Shown piece after piece: positions 33,102 through 42,140 of a stretch of 64,000 bases of DNA; within the stretch, counting starts at the first letter, position 1, and each line of letters starts with the position of its first letter. The stretch covers positions 124,001-188,000 of the forward strand of contig NZ_BMCN01000003.1 in the NCBI RefSeq assembly GCF_014635205.1, given 5' to 3'. The stretch is from Jeotgalicoccus aerolatus. GTDB taxonomy: Bacteria > Bacillota > Bacilli > Staphylococcales > Salinicoccaceae. Position numbers and translations under genes: made by a program. Below the pieces are notes generated by a model, which was not told the DNA's origin, searched no databases, and saw only the letters and a list, made by a program, of their open reading frames with translations.

Positions 33102-34445
33102 ATGAGGGTAGCTAGGAGAGTTACGTTATTTACACTGGTAATATTATTGTTTTGGGTACCAAATGCTAATGCACAGGAAGCAATAAACCCGTATTTGCAA
33201 AATATGGTTGATGTACGTGCATCATCGGATGAAAGCTGGCAGGAAGCACAGAAGATGATTGCAAGAATGAACAATGTTGAGAACAGTATTTTGTATCAGA
33301 CTAATAATAATGGGGCTCTATTTATACTTGCGGATACACCGATTACTGAACAGCCGGAATTTGCACACTTAAAAGGCGTTGTACCAAGAGGACATACAAA
33401 CTCCTGGGATGAAATACCCGGTGCCGGCGGCCACGTATCGATGGCGCGTATCGGTTATAGTGATTATGGCAGAGGGCATTCTACTATAAATCTTGAACTC
33501 CATGAATATGGGCACGTTGTCGATGCATTTACTGTCGGTGTTCAAGTCAGTGAAACAGAGCAGTTTAAAGCCATTCATGCCGAAGAAGTCGATAAGCTGT
33601 TTGGAGATAGTTCACAGCGTGATTACTACGACATGGTCGGAGAGTATTTTGGCGAAACTTTTGCTATGTATTACTATACGGAGGAATCCCGGGCGGAACT
33701 GATGCAAAAAGCACCAAAGACCTATGAATTCTTTAAAGATTTTGATCACCGGATACTATCGACAGGCGACGTGACCGGTAATACTGCAGTCATGTTTTGG
33801 GATGCCCATGAAGATGCGGCAGAATACGAAGTATTCCGTAACGGAGAATCTGTCGGTACAACTCAGGGCACCTCATTTAGAATTGAGGGTCTGACAACTG
33901 ATACGACTTATGATTTTCATGTTGAAGCAAAAGATGCGAGCGGCAATACACTGTATACATCGTACACACGCACAGCATTAACAGGCAGTGTGCCGGATGC
34001 AGATACATCCGCACTTGAAGCAACGATTGCGGAAGTGGAAGCAGCATATACTGAAAGAGAAATGGGAGAATCATTAACCCGTGCTCTGGCAAATGCGAAA
34101 AGTTACATTAACAGTGATGAAAACCCTGGCCAGGCAGAAGTTGACAGTCTGGACAGCAACTTGAACGAGGCTTGGGAAGCAGACGAAGCAGCGCACCAGA
34201 AAGCAGAAGAACAGCGTCTTCGTGAAGAGCAGGAAGCCCGTGAAGCAGCAGAACGTAAAGCCGAAGAAGAAAGAATCGCTGCAGAGAAACAAGCAGCAGA
34301 AGAAGCAAAAGCTCGTGAACAAGCTGAAAGAGAAGCGGCGAGACAGGAACTTCAGAATACAATAATGAAAATTGCGGCCGGATTGGCAGTTATTATTATC
34401 ATTATTGGCGTCATCATAATTTATAGAAGAAAAAATAAAAAATAG
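33102..34445 (+). CDS. Membrane-anchored HEXXH metalloprotease with fibronectin III domain (anthrax lethal factor-like)
   Basis: The 447-residue protein begins with a Sec signal peptide (cleavage after NANA, about residue 24). A zinc protease domain follows: HEYGH at 134-138 and a downstream EYFGETFAMYY near 181 that supplies the third ligand, as in ATLF/lethal-factor-type proteases. An FnIII-like domain (about 225-300) and a helical region with long Glu/Ala/Lys/Arg coiled coil (about 365-415) come next. The protein ends in a single membrane helix with a RRKNKK stop-transfer end. It should sit on the cell surface with a C-terminal anchor rather than LPXTG. The ATG at 33102 has CGGAG 8 nt upstream. 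The target is unknown. Confidence 0.8.
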   Translation: MRVARRVTLFTLVILLFWVPNANAQEAINPYLQNMVDVRASSDESWQEAQKMIARMNNVENSILYQTNNNGALFILADTPITEQPEFAHLKGVVPRGHTNSWDEIPGAGGHVSMARIGYSDYGRGHSTINLELHEYGHVVDAFTVGVQVSETEQFKAIHAEEVDKLFGDSSQRDYYDMVGEYFGETFAMYYYTEESRAELMQKAPKTYEFFKDFDHRILSTGDVTGNTAVMFWDAHEDAAEYEVFRNGESVGTTQGTSFRIEGLTTDTTYDFHVEAKDASGNTLYTSYTRTALTGSVPDADTSALEATIAEVEAAYTEREMGESLTRALANAKSYINSDENPGQAEVDSLDSNLNEAWEADEAAHQKAEEQRLREEQEAREAAERKAEEERIAAEKQAAEEAKAREQAEREAARQELQNTIMKIAAGLAVIIIIIGVIIIYRRKNKK

Positions 34446-34457
34446 AATATGTAATAT

Positions 34458-34516
34458 AAAAAACGTACGTCAGACTCCGAGGGATGCCTCAGGAAAGCTG
34501 ACGTACGTTTTTTTAT
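34458..34516. terminator. Terminator-like hairpin, copy 2 of the dispersed CGTACGT repeat
   Basis: AAACGTACGTCAG pairs with CTGACGTACGTTT and is followed by seven T. The interior CAGACTCCGAGG...CTCAGGAAAGCTG matches the element at 12609-12666 word for word in several blocks. It lies between the convergent metalloprotease and aminotransferase genes and can serve both. Confidence 0.8.
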
Positions 34517-34549
34517 TTTGGAGATACTTAATATTAATTTTTAAAAAGC

Positions 34550-35707
34550 CTACTGTTTTTTTAATGTTTTAACAAATGACTCCAGTCTGTCCATACCTTC
34601 TTCCAGCGTCTCGATAGCGCTCGCGAATGAGATGCGGATATGGCCTTTACCGTGTTCTGAAAATGCTGACCCGGGAACGACGGCTAAGTGCTGATCTTTT
34701 AATAAAGCTGTCGCAAAGTCCCAGTCTTCCATGCCGGTGAAAGATATGTCCGGAAAGATATAAAAGGCACCGCCCGGTTTTTTCACATCGCAGCCCATAT
34801 CGACTAATCTGCTGTATACATAGTCCCGGCGTTTTAAGTATGCCTCATTCATCACTTTTGGATAGTCTCTTGCATTGGTCAGTGCCTCAAGCGCAGCATA
34901 CTGACTCGGAACGGCGGCACAGATTGAGTTATTTAAATGAACTTTTAATATCTCATCGCTTAAGTGTTTGGGTGATAATGTGTAGCCGACTCTCCAGCCG
35001 GTCATCGAATGCGATTTCGACACACCGTGAATCAATATCGTCTGATTGCGGATTTGTTTTTGACTTGCAAAAGAAATGTGTTTATTTTCATACACATTTT
35101 CACTGTATATTTCATCGCTGATTAAAAATAAATCCTGTGTGCTGATGTAATCGGCGATGTCAGAAACATCTTTTTCTGATAAAGAAGCCCCCGTTGGATT
35201 CGATGGATAGTTTAAAAGTATCGCTTTAGTGTTACTAGTAACTAAAGCATCTAATTTTTCTATATCCGGAATAAACCCGGTATCGCTGACATTCAGATAT
35301 TTTACGATACCGCCGTTCAGCTCGATCAATGATTCATAAGCAGGGTAGGCAGGTGCGGTAATAATGACTTCATCACCTTCTGTCAGTATTGTTCGAAGGA
35401 CTGAGTCCAGCGCTTCGCTGGCGCCAGTCGTAATCACAACTTCATCAGCAGAATACTCACCATCGTATTTTTCTTTAAAAAAGTCTGCAGCGGCCTGGCG
35501 CAATTCGACGATACCGGCATTTAATGAATATCCAGTTTTGTTATTTTGAATCGCTGTAATCGCAGCATTCTTTACACTGTCTGGTGTCGGAAAGTCCGGC
35601 TGGCCAATGGTTAAGTTAACGCCGTCTTCAAGTGTTTGAACCTGATTTGAAAATACTCTGATTCCCGGTATTGACAGCGCAGCTGCACGCGGATTTAATT
35701 TTGGCAT
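34550..35707 (-). CDS. PLP-dependent aminotransferase (PatA-like, N-acetyl-LL-DAP or aromatic type)
   Basis: This 385-residue class I/II enzyme shows LTIGQPDFPTPDSV near the N-terminus, ITTGASEALDSVLR, LLNYPSNPTGASLS, LISDEIYSENVY and HGVSKSHSMTGWRVGY with the Schiff-base Lys. Near the C-terminus is HIRISFASA with the carboxylate-binding Arg. It resembles PatA, which converts N-acetyl-LL-2,6-diaminopimelate in lysine and cell-wall synthesis, but related enzymes take aromatic amino acids. ATG 35707 has AGGAG at proper distance, while GTG 35716 abuts it. It is divergent from the TRAP operon. Confidence 0.83.
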   Translation of the reverse strand: MPKLNPRAAALSIPGIRVFSNQVQTLEDGVNLTIGQPDFPTPDSVKNAAITAIQNNKTGYSLNAGIVELRQAAADFFKEKYDGEYSADEVVITTGASEALDSVLRTILTEGDEVIITAPAYPAYESLIELNGGIVKYLNVSDTGFIPDIEKLDALVTSNTKAILLNYPSNPTGASLSEKDVSDIADYISTQDLFLISDEIYSENVYENKHISFASQKQIRNQTILIHGVSKSHSMTGWRVGYTLSPKHLSDEILKVHLNNSICAAVPSQYAALEALTNARDYPKVMNEAYLKRRDYVYSRLVDMGCDVKKPGGAFYIFPDISFTGMEDWDFATALLKDQHLAVVPGSAFSEHGKGHIRISFASAIETLEEGMDRLESFVKTLKKQ

Positions 35708-35843
35708 GTGTGTCACTCCTATAATGAACTATTCTATACATTATAGAATTTTCAGTTAATAAAAAGCAAATCAGAATTTATTTTGTATAATTTTGCAGTA
35801 TAGTTTATAATTATAGAAATAATGAAGGGGAGCTGATTAAAGC

Positions 35844-36842
35844 TTGAAAAAATATTTATTATTAACCGGTCTTTTATCGTTTTTATTATTAATCAGTGCA
35901 TGCAGCAATGACACGGAGAGTGTCACGCTTCAATTCGGTCATCCTTTGCCTGAAGATACGAATCAGGCGATGAAGATTAACGAAATGGCTGAAGCTGTCG
36001 AAGCGCAGACAGACGGCAGAGTTAAATTTGAGATTTACCCCAATTCACAACTGGGCAGTGAAACGGAAATGCTGCAGCAGCTCGATGTTGGAGCCATGAA
36101 CGGACTTGCCATTATGGTCGGTTCCATGCAGACGATGGATATGCGTCTCGCCATTGAAGATCTGCCGTATATGTGGCCGGGAGCAGAGGAAGCAAGACAG
36201 GCATATCAAGGGGAATTCGGCGAATACATATCAGATATTGTCAGTGACTACGGTATGCATACGGCAGGTTATCTCGAGTGGGGCTTTCGTCACGTGACGA
36301 ATAACGAAGGGCCCATCGTACAGCCGGAAGATTTACAAGGTATGAACATTCGTGTCGCTGAGACGGCGCTTCGTGTAGATACTTTTGAGCAGGTTGGCGC
36401 ATTGCCGACAGTGATGGCATTTAGTGAAGTCTACGGTGCCCTGCAGCAAGGTGCGCTCGATGCTCAGGAAAATCCGCTCGAGAATATCGTTGCACCGCGT
36501 TTAAACGAAGTACAGGATTATTTGTCATTAACCGGACATTTCTATAATACGCTAATGATTGTTGTCGACGGTGAAACATGGGAGAAAATCAGACCTCAAG
36601 ATCAAGAAATTTTAACTGCAGAAATCGATAAAATATCTAAAGAAATCCAAACAGCTAACGATGAAACAGAGTCAGAGCATATTGAGTTTCTAAAAGAAAA
36701 AGGTATGGAAGTTAATGATGACGTGGACAAAGAAGCGTTCAGGGAAGCGATGCTGCCGGTATACGACGAATGGGAAGCAGATGTATTCGGTCAGGAAATG
36801 ATGGATATGTACCGGAGAAATTCCGGCTGGGGGGATGAATAA
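35844..36842 (+). CDS. TRAP transporter substrate-binding lipoprotein DctP
   Basis: This 332-residue precursor has a lipobox (LLISACS, Cys20). The DctP fold shows LQFGHPLPEDTNQAM, VKFEIYPNSQLGSETEM, the carboxylate-binding region LQGMNIRVAET with its conserved Arg, and QQGALDAQENPLENI. It captures an organic acid outside the membrane for DctQ/DctM. The start is TTG with GGGGAG about 12 nt upstream, a slightly long spacing. It is the first gene of an operon with dctQ, dctM, cupin and hydratase genes. Confidence 0.9.
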   Translation: MKKYLLLTGLLSFLLLISACSNDTESVTLQFGHPLPEDTNQAMKINEMAEAVEAQTDGRVKFEIYPNSQLGSETEMLQQLDVGAMNGLAIMVGSMQTMDMRLAIEDLPYMWPGAEEARQAYQGEFGEYISDIVSDYGMHTAGYLEWGFRHVTNNEGPIVQPEDLQGMNIRVAETALRVDTFEQVGALPTVMAFSEVYGALQQGALDAQENPLENIVAPRLNEVQDYLSLTGHFYNTLMIVVDGETWEKIRPQDQEILTAEIDKISKEIQTANDETESEHIEFLKEKGMEVNDDVDKEAFREAMLPVYDEWEADVFGQEMMDMYRRNSGWGDE

Positions 36843-36843
36843 T

Positions 36844-37305
36844 ATGACCAAAGCTCTTGTGAAAACACTCTATACAGCATGTGCAATCGTCATTGCGCTT
36901 TTAGCATTCATCGTGCTGGCCCAAGTTGTAACGCGCTTTTTTGATTACTCCATGCCCGGTACCGAAGAGCTGTCCCGTCTTTTTATCGTGTGGATGACCT
37001 TTCTCGGTACGAGTCTCGCAGTTTATGAACGGGGACATCTTGCAGTCAGTTTTTTTGTCAAACGTGCAAACGATAAAATCCGTCCGTATATATATTTAGC
37101 AGTCAATATATTGCTCGGGCTGTTCTTTTTAGTTTTAACAGTGTACGGCTTTATTTTTTCATATCAGTCGCTCGATTTTACATCGTCGACGCTGCAGTTA
37201 CCTATGACGGTATTTTATATTGTCATACCAATCAGCGGGCTGCTGTCGCTGTATTTTATAATAATTAATGCCTGGAGACCGCAGGATGAAAGCGAGGCGG
37301 TTTAA
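36844..37305 (+). CDS. TRAP transporter small permease DctQ
   Basis: The product has 153 residues with four membrane helices and the family motif EELSRLFIVWMTFLGTSLAV followed by GHLAVSFF. It is the small TRAP membrane subunit that pairs with DctM. The ATG at 36844 has GGGGGG 9 nt upstream; the ATG at 36835 directly abuts it. It starts 1 bp after the dctP stop, and its own stop touches the dctM start. Confidence 0.9.
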   Translation: MTKALVKTLYTACAIVIALLAFIVLAQVVTRFFDYSMPGTEELSRLFIVWMTFLGTSLAVYERGHLAVSFFVKRANDKIRPYIYLAVNILLGLFFLVLTVYGFIFSYQSLDFTSSTLQLPMTVFYIVIPISGLLSLYFIIINAWRPQDESEAV

Positions 37306-38595
37306 ATGCTGATTATCAGTATGCTGTTCTTATTCTCTCTGCTGTTGTTCTTAGGAATGCCTATCGCGTTTGTTATCGGAATCGTCGGTCTGGTGATGTT
37401 GATTATCGGGGATATTCCGCTGGAAATTATCATTCAGCGCAGTTTTGCCGGAGTGAATAATTTTTCATATTTAGCAATTCCTCTGTTTATTATGGCGGGG
37501 GATATTATGGGGAAAGGCGGACTGACGCGACGCTTAATGACATTTGCGAACGCTGTTGTCGGTAAGTTGTCAGGCGGTACAGCCATTACAACCGTAGTAA
37601 CATCAGCCTTGTTCGGTGCAGTGTCCGGTTCAACAGTTGCAACGACTTATGCTGTTGGTTCAGTCCTGGTCCCGAGATTAAAAGAAGAAAAATATTCGAA
37701 TTCATTTATAGCAAGTATTATCGGACCAGCGGGTGTGCTCGGTTTAATTATACCACCGAGTATTACGATGGTTATTTTGGGGATTACAGCAAATATATCA
37801 ATCGGTGACTTATTCTTTGCTGGAATTATTCCGGGAATTGTACTTGCACTCGCGATGAGTATTTACGTTTGGTTTATGAGTAAAAAAGAAGGATTCGGTG
37901 AAGTCAGAACTGAAAAGGTTACAGGGAAAGAGTTCTGGAAGGCAGCGAGAGAAGCGTTCTTCCCGCTGTTAACGCCGGTATTTATACTGGGGAGTATCTT
38001 TTCGGGATACGCCACAGCAACTGAAGCGGCTGTCATAGCAGTGGTTTACGGTTTTATCCTGTCGCTGTTTTATAAGGAGATGTCCTGGGCTAAAATTAAA
38101 GAGATACTCACAGGCTCAGCAGTCACATCAGCGGCGATTCTCATTATTATTTCGATGGCGAATGTTTTTACATACGTTTTGACAGTGAATCATATCCCGG
38201 ACGCAGTATCCGGCTTCTTCTTAAACTTTGCAGACTCACCGATTGTATTTCTGCTTGTTGTATCGGTCATATTGTTAATTTTAGGGATGCTGACAGAAGT
38301 TACATCACTAATTGTACTGTTAACACCAATATTCATGCCGATTGCCACTGAATTTGGTATCGATCCGACTCACTTTGGTATGGTAATGATTATGAACTTT
38401 GCACTGGCAAACATTACACCGCCGGTTGGTTTATCGTTAATTGCCGGTGCATCTGTGACCGATAAAAAAATGGGGATCGAAGATACACTGCCGTATATTC
38501 TGCATATACTGTTAATTGTTGCAGTTATGGTTATACTGATTATATTCGTACCATCTATTTCTACATTTTTACCAAATATGCTGGGAGGCCAATAA
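37306..38595 (+). CDS. TRAP transporter large permease DctM
   Basis: This 429-residue membrane protein has 12 or more helices. It begins with FLGMPIAFVIGIVGL, continues with YLAIPLFIMAGDIM and AVSGSTVATTYAVGS, and carries GPAGVLGLIIPPSI in the central region. It is the ion-coupled transport subunit of the TRAP system. The start codon follows the dctQ stop with no gap, and the cupin gene begins at the base after its stop. Confidence 0.92.
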   Translation: MLIISMLFLFSLLLFLGMPIAFVIGIVGLVMLIIGDIPLEIIIQRSFAGVNNFSYLAIPLFIMAGDIMGKGGLTRRLMTFANAVVGKLSGGTAITTVVTSALFGAVSGSTVATTYAVGSVLVPRLKEEKYSNSFIASIIGPAGVLGLIIPPSITMVILGITANISIGDLFFAGIIPGIVLALAMSIYVWFMSKKEGFGEVRTEKVTGKEFWKAAREAFFPLLTPVFILGSIFSGYATATEAAVIAVVYGFILSLFYKEMSWAKIKEILTGSAVTSAAILIIISMANVFTYVLTVNHIPDAVSGFFLNFADSPIVFLLVVSVILLILGMLTEVTSLIVLLTPIFMPIATEFGIDPTHFGMVMIMNFALANITPPVGLSLIAGASVTDKKMGIEDTLPYILHILLIVAVMVILIIFVPSISTFLPNMLGGQ

Positions 38596-38931
38596 ATGAT
38601 TATTAACGCAGAAGAGACGATAGAACTGAAAAACAGATTCGGCGGAGAGGGCAGTATTTTTTCGACGTCTTATATTAAAGAAGATGATTTTGAAGGGATA
38701 CGTAAAGTGCTGGAAATTGAACTCGAGCCGCATGCTTCTATCGGTTACCATGAACATCCGAATGACAGCGAAATTTATCATATAATAGAAGGAAAAGGGA
38801 AATTCCAAGATGCGGATGGCGTATTTAAACGTGTAGAAAGAGGGGACAGCTGTGTCATTACTCAAGGCCAATCCCACGGCTTAGTGAATACAGAAGATCA
38901 ACCGCTCAAAATCGTAGCCATTGTATTTTAA
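38596..38931 (+). CDS. Single-domain cupin protein
   Basis: This 111-residue beta-barrel has both cupin metal motifs: IGYHEHPNDSEIYHIIEGKG (His-x-His, then Glu) and, later, GQSHGLVN with the final His. It probably binds one divalent metal and isomerises or binds a small organic acid. It begins immediately after dctM, with GGGAGG inside dctM as its ribosome site. Its place in the TRAP operon links it to metabolism of the transported acid. Confidence 0.83.
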   Translation: MIINAEETIELKNRFGGEGSIFSTSYIKEDDFEGIRKVLEIELEPHASIGYHEHPNDSEIYHIIEGKGKFQDADGVFKRVERGDSCVITQGQSHGLVNTEDQPLKIVAIVF

Positions 38932-38986
38932 AATTGGCTGAATATTATGATATATTAAACATATTGTATTATTCAGGAGGGGTAGC

Positions 38987-39727
38987 ATGACAGACGCAAA
39001 AAAATTATACGAGGCAAGATTGAACGGCAGCATATTAAAACCTGGACAGGATATTGCTGCAGATACAGTAGAAGCAGCATATAAAGTACAAAAAGAAATT
39101 TTGAGTTTGGGAAAAGAAACGGCTCAAGGCTATAAAATTAGTATGACCAGCCCGGAAACACAACGTTTATTTGACAGCAGTGAACCGGTCTACGGACCAT
39201 TTACCGGCAGTCAGGTGATTTCAGAATTGAGCCTGACTGATTATAATATTCCGCTGGCAGAGCTGGAACTGGTTTTCTATATTAATGAAGCGATAAAGAT
39301 CACTGATACTGCGGATGACATCTTAGGGAAATGTACTGTAGCACCTGCGCTGGAGCTGCCGGACGGCAGGTATGAAGACTGGTTCCCTAACATTTCGAAA
39401 TACGAAGTCGTTGCAGACTGTGCGGTCGCGGGTGCAATAGTGATCGGTCAGGCAAAATCTGCGGATTACAATATGCTCGATAATATTTCCGGAGTATTGA
39501 AATTTAACGGTGAAGAAATAAAGCGGGGGCAGTCAAGCGAAGTGATGGAACATCCGGCAAACGCTGTGAAATGGCTGGTTAATAAACTGGACAGCCAAGG
39601 CAAACAGCTGGAAGCCGGGCAGTTTGTTTCTTCGGGGACATTTATCCTGCCAGTTAAACTGGAAGTTGGGATTTACGAAGGGATATTTGATGGATTTGGC
39701 AGCGTATCAATAGAAGTAACGAAATAA
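38987..39727 (+). CDS. 2-keto-4-pentenoate hydratase-like (MhpD-type) FAH-family enzyme
   Basis: The 246-residue protein resembles MhpD/DmpE hydratases and decarboxylases. It shows ETAQGYKISMTSPE, GPFTGSQV, LAELELVFYI (metal-binding Glu pair), PALELPDGRY and the late SSGTFILPVKLEVG. Such enzymes hydrate 2-oxopent-4-enoate or decarboxylate 2-oxo-hexenedioate in aromatic meta-cleavage pathways. No ring-cleavage genes are present, so it may act on a simpler keto acid brought in by the TRAP transporter. AGGAGG precedes the ATG; the gap to the cupin gene is 55 bp. Confidence 0.82.
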   Translation: MTDAKKLYEARLNGSILKPGQDIAADTVEAAYKVQKEILSLGKETAQGYKISMTSPETQRLFDSSEPVYGPFTGSQVISELSLTDYNIPLAELELVFYINEAIKITDTADDILGKCTVAPALELPDGRYEDWFPNISKYEVVADCAVAGAIVIGQAKSADYNMLDNISGVLKFNGEEIKRGQSSEVMEHPANAVKWLVNKLDSQGKQLEAGQFVSSGTFILPVKLEVGIYEGIFDGFGSVSIEVTK

Positions 39728-39755
39728 ACCTCTCAATTTGAGAGGTTTATTTTTT
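39726..39755 (+). terminator. Terminator of the TRAP operon
   Basis: AAACCTCTCAATTTGAGAGG plus TTTATTTTTT forms a clean stem with T tract directly after the hydratase stop. Confidence 0.9.
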
Positions 39756-39809
39756 AGTTATTGGGTTGTATGCGGGGGTCGGAAGACAGCGGCGAATTCC
39801 CCGTGTGAA

Positions 39810-40664
39810 TTACCAGCCGCGTTCTGCCATACGTTCTTCTAATGACATCGTGTGAACATCCAGACCGGTCATCGCACTGCCCAATTCTTTAGAAAGTTCA
39901 CCAATGAGTGTGTAGTCAGTGTAGTTTTCAGTCGCCTGCACGATTGCTTTAGCAAATTTCTCAGGATTTTCAGATTTGAAAATACCGGATCCGACAAATA
40001 CGCCGTCTGCGCCGAGTGCCATCATTAAAGCTGCATCTTGAGGTGTTGCAACTCCGCCTGCTGCAAAGTTTGTGACAGGCAATTTACCGTCTTTTTTAAT
40101 TTGTTTTAATACATCGTAAGGTGCGCCGAGTTCTTTAGCAGCAGTCATGAGTTCGTCATCACTCATCACGCTAATCTGTTTTACTTGCTGGTTGACCAGA
40201 CGGATATGACGCACGGCTTCTACGATATTTCCTGTTCCAGGTTCCCCTTTAGTGCGGAGCATTGACGCACCTTCACCTATGCGTCTCGCTGCTTCCCCGA
40301 GATCTTTACAGCCGCACACAAATGGTGATTTATAATCATCTTTTTTCAAATGATATTCTTCATCAGCTGGTGTGAGCACTTCTGATTCATCGATGTAATC
40401 CACGCCCATTGCTTCCAGCACACGTGCTTCAACGATGTGTCCAATACGGCATTTTGCCATGACTGGAATGGATACTGCATTTATTACCTCTTCAACAATT
40501 GTTGGATCACAGGCTCGGGCAACACCGCCTTCTGCTCTAATATCAGACGGTACTCTTTCCAGTGCCATGACAGCAACGGCACCCGCTGCTTCTGCAATTT
40601 TTGCCTGTTCTGCATTGACCACGTCCATAATGACGCCGCCTTTTAATTTTTCTGCTAAGTCCAT
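39810..40664 (-). CDS. pdxS: Pyridoxal 5'-phosphate synthase subunit PdxS
   Basis: The 284-residue TIM-barrel enzyme makes PLP from ribose 5-phosphate, glyceraldehyde 3-phosphate and ammonia. The sequence follows PdxS throughout: [26 protein letters not shown]-type strand with the catalytic Lys in [44 protein letters not shown] and [16 protein letters not shown]. It is about 10 residues shorter at the N-terminus than usual. The glutaminase gene pdxT normally follows directly but is absent here. It is divergent from a PdxR-type regulator. Confidence 0.95.
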   Translation of the reverse strand: MDLAEKLKGGVIMDVVNAEQAKIAEAAGAVAVMALERVPSDIRAEGGVARACDPTIVEEVINAVSIPVMAKCRIGHIVEARVLEAMGVDYIDESEVLTPADEEYHLKKDDYKSPFVCGCKDLGEAARRIGEGASMLRTKGEPGTGNIVEAVRHIRLVNQQVKQISVMSDDELMTAAKELGAPYDVLKQIKKDGKLPVTNFAAGGVATPQDAALMMALGADGVFVGSGIFKSENPEKFAKAIVQATENYTDYTLIGELSKELGSAMTGLDVHTMSLEERMAERGW

Positions 40665-40759
40665 ATTTCATCCCTCTTTCTTTGTAATTAAATCCTAGTT
40701 TAGAAGATGATGTGATATTGTATAAGTATCAGAATAGATAAAAAATTAGGGGTCAGATG

Positions 40760-42091
40760 ATGTTTATCAACTTAAATAAAGAAAGCAGTACACCGTTATA
40801 TGAGCAGCTGTATCAGGATATAAAAAATAAAATATTAAACGGTTACCTGGCTGCAGATAGAAAAATGCCGAGTAAACGCCAGCTGGCCTCAGATTTGTCA
40901 ATCAGCATGACAACTGTTGAGCGGGCCTATAATCTGCTGATTGATGAAAATATGATTTACACGAAAGAGAAGAGCGGGCACTATATTGTACCAACTGAAA
41001 CCCTACACACACAGGATAAAAACCTGTCTGTCATTAAACTAAAAAAGACTGCAGAATCCGTCCTGCCGTTAGGTAAAGTGGACACATCCATCGTTCAAAA
41101 TGATGTGATTAAACAGCTGAGTACCGCAGTATTTTCGGATATATCATTATTGAACAGCGGTGATAGAAGCGGGGAGAGTGCATTAAAAGAAGCGATTAAA
41201 GAATATCTGTATGTCAATCGAGGGGTGCAATGCGTGACTGAGCAAATCTTTATCGGGCCGTCTACAGAATATTTGCTGGAACAGGTATTTTATCTGCTGG
41301 ATTATCCTTCCATCACTCTGGAGGATCCGGGTTATCCTGTCGTAAAAAATGTATTGAATCGTTTGAATATGCCTTATCAGTCGGCGCCGGTAGAAAAGGA
41401 TGGCATCGATGTTGAGACGGTGAAAGGAAACAATACAAAGCTGACGCATATCACTCCGTCCCACCAGTTTCCTGGCGGGGCAGTCATGTCTTTAAACAAA
41501 AGAATCAAATTATTGAATGCAGTCAGTGAGCGGGACCGTTACTTGATTGAGGATGATTATGACAGTGAGTTCCGTTATACAGGACGGCCGCTGTCTTCAT
41601 TACAGGGGCTCGATAAAAATAATCGGACGATTTACATGAACACATTTTCAAAATCATTATATCCGTCGCTGCGGCTGGCAGTCATGATATTGCCGCCGGA
41701 ACTGGCTGAAAAGTATTATGACGGCGGCTTGTCGTGCAATGTATCGAGACAAATGCAGCACATTGTAGCAGGATTTATCAGTGAAGGGTATTTAGTCAGA
41801 CATATTAACCGTGTCAGAAAATTTTACGGTGAACGGATGAAAGAAACTGTTAAAGTGCTGACTCAAAAATATCCGCAAGTAGTCATCAGCGGGGAACATA
41901 CCGGCATGCATTTTGTATTAAAAGTGCCGGGCACAGATGTCAGAGGACCGGCAAAAAAACATCATATTATCTCTATGTCTGATTATTCTAGAGGAGAAAA
42001 TTTTAACGATACAGTTCTGGTGGGCATCGGCAGTCAAAATACCGGGGAAATCGTCAATATTTTAAGTGATTTTTTAGATGAAGTGCTGTAA
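40760..42091 (+). CDS. pdxR: PdxR-type MocR regulator (GntR DNA-binding plus aminotransferase-like domain)
   Basis: The 443-residue protein joins a GntR winged helix (PLYEQLYQDIKNKILNGYL, MPSKRQLASDLSISMTTVER) to a class I aminotransferase-like domain from about residue 100. That domain has ITLEDPGYPV, LIEDDYDSEFRY and FSKSLYPSLRLAV with the PLP-binding Lys. MocR proteins of this type sense PLP and control pdxS/pdxT. Divergence from pdxS with a 95-bp gap supports PdxR. The ATG at 40760 (or 40757) has AGGGGT upstream. It ends at a bidirectional terminator. Confidence 0.87.
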   Translation: MFINLNKESSTPLYEQLYQDIKNKILNGYLAADRKMPSKRQLASDLSISMTTVERAYNLLIDENMIYTKEKSGHYIVPTETLHTQDKNLSVIKLKKTAESVLPLGKVDTSIVQNDVIKQLSTAVFSDISLLNSGDRSGESALKEAIKEYLYVNRGVQCVTEQIFIGPSTEYLLEQVFYLLDYPSITLEDPGYPVVKNVLNRLNMPYQSAPVEKDGIDVETVKGNNTKLTHITPSHQFPGGAVMSLNKRIKLLNAVSERDRYLIEDDYDSEFRYTGRPLSSLQGLDKNNRTIYMNTFSKSLYPSLRLAVMILPPELAEKYYDGGLSCNVSRQMQHIVAGFISEGYLVRHINRVRKFYGERMKETVKVLTQKYPQVVISGEHTGMHFVLKVPGTDVRGPAKKHHIISMSDYSRGENFNDTVLVGIGSQNTGEIVNILSDFLDEVL

Positions 42092-42094
42092 ACA

Positions 42095-42138
42095 AAAGCC
42101 GGCCCCGCTCAATCATTTAAGCGGGGCCGGCTGTATTA
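42095..42138. terminator. Bidirectional GC-rich terminator
   Basis: AGCCGGCCCCGCT pairs perfectly with AGCGGGGCCGGCT, with A and T tracts outside. It separates pdxR and the convergent ilvE. Confidence 0.9.
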
Positions 42139-42140
42139 TT

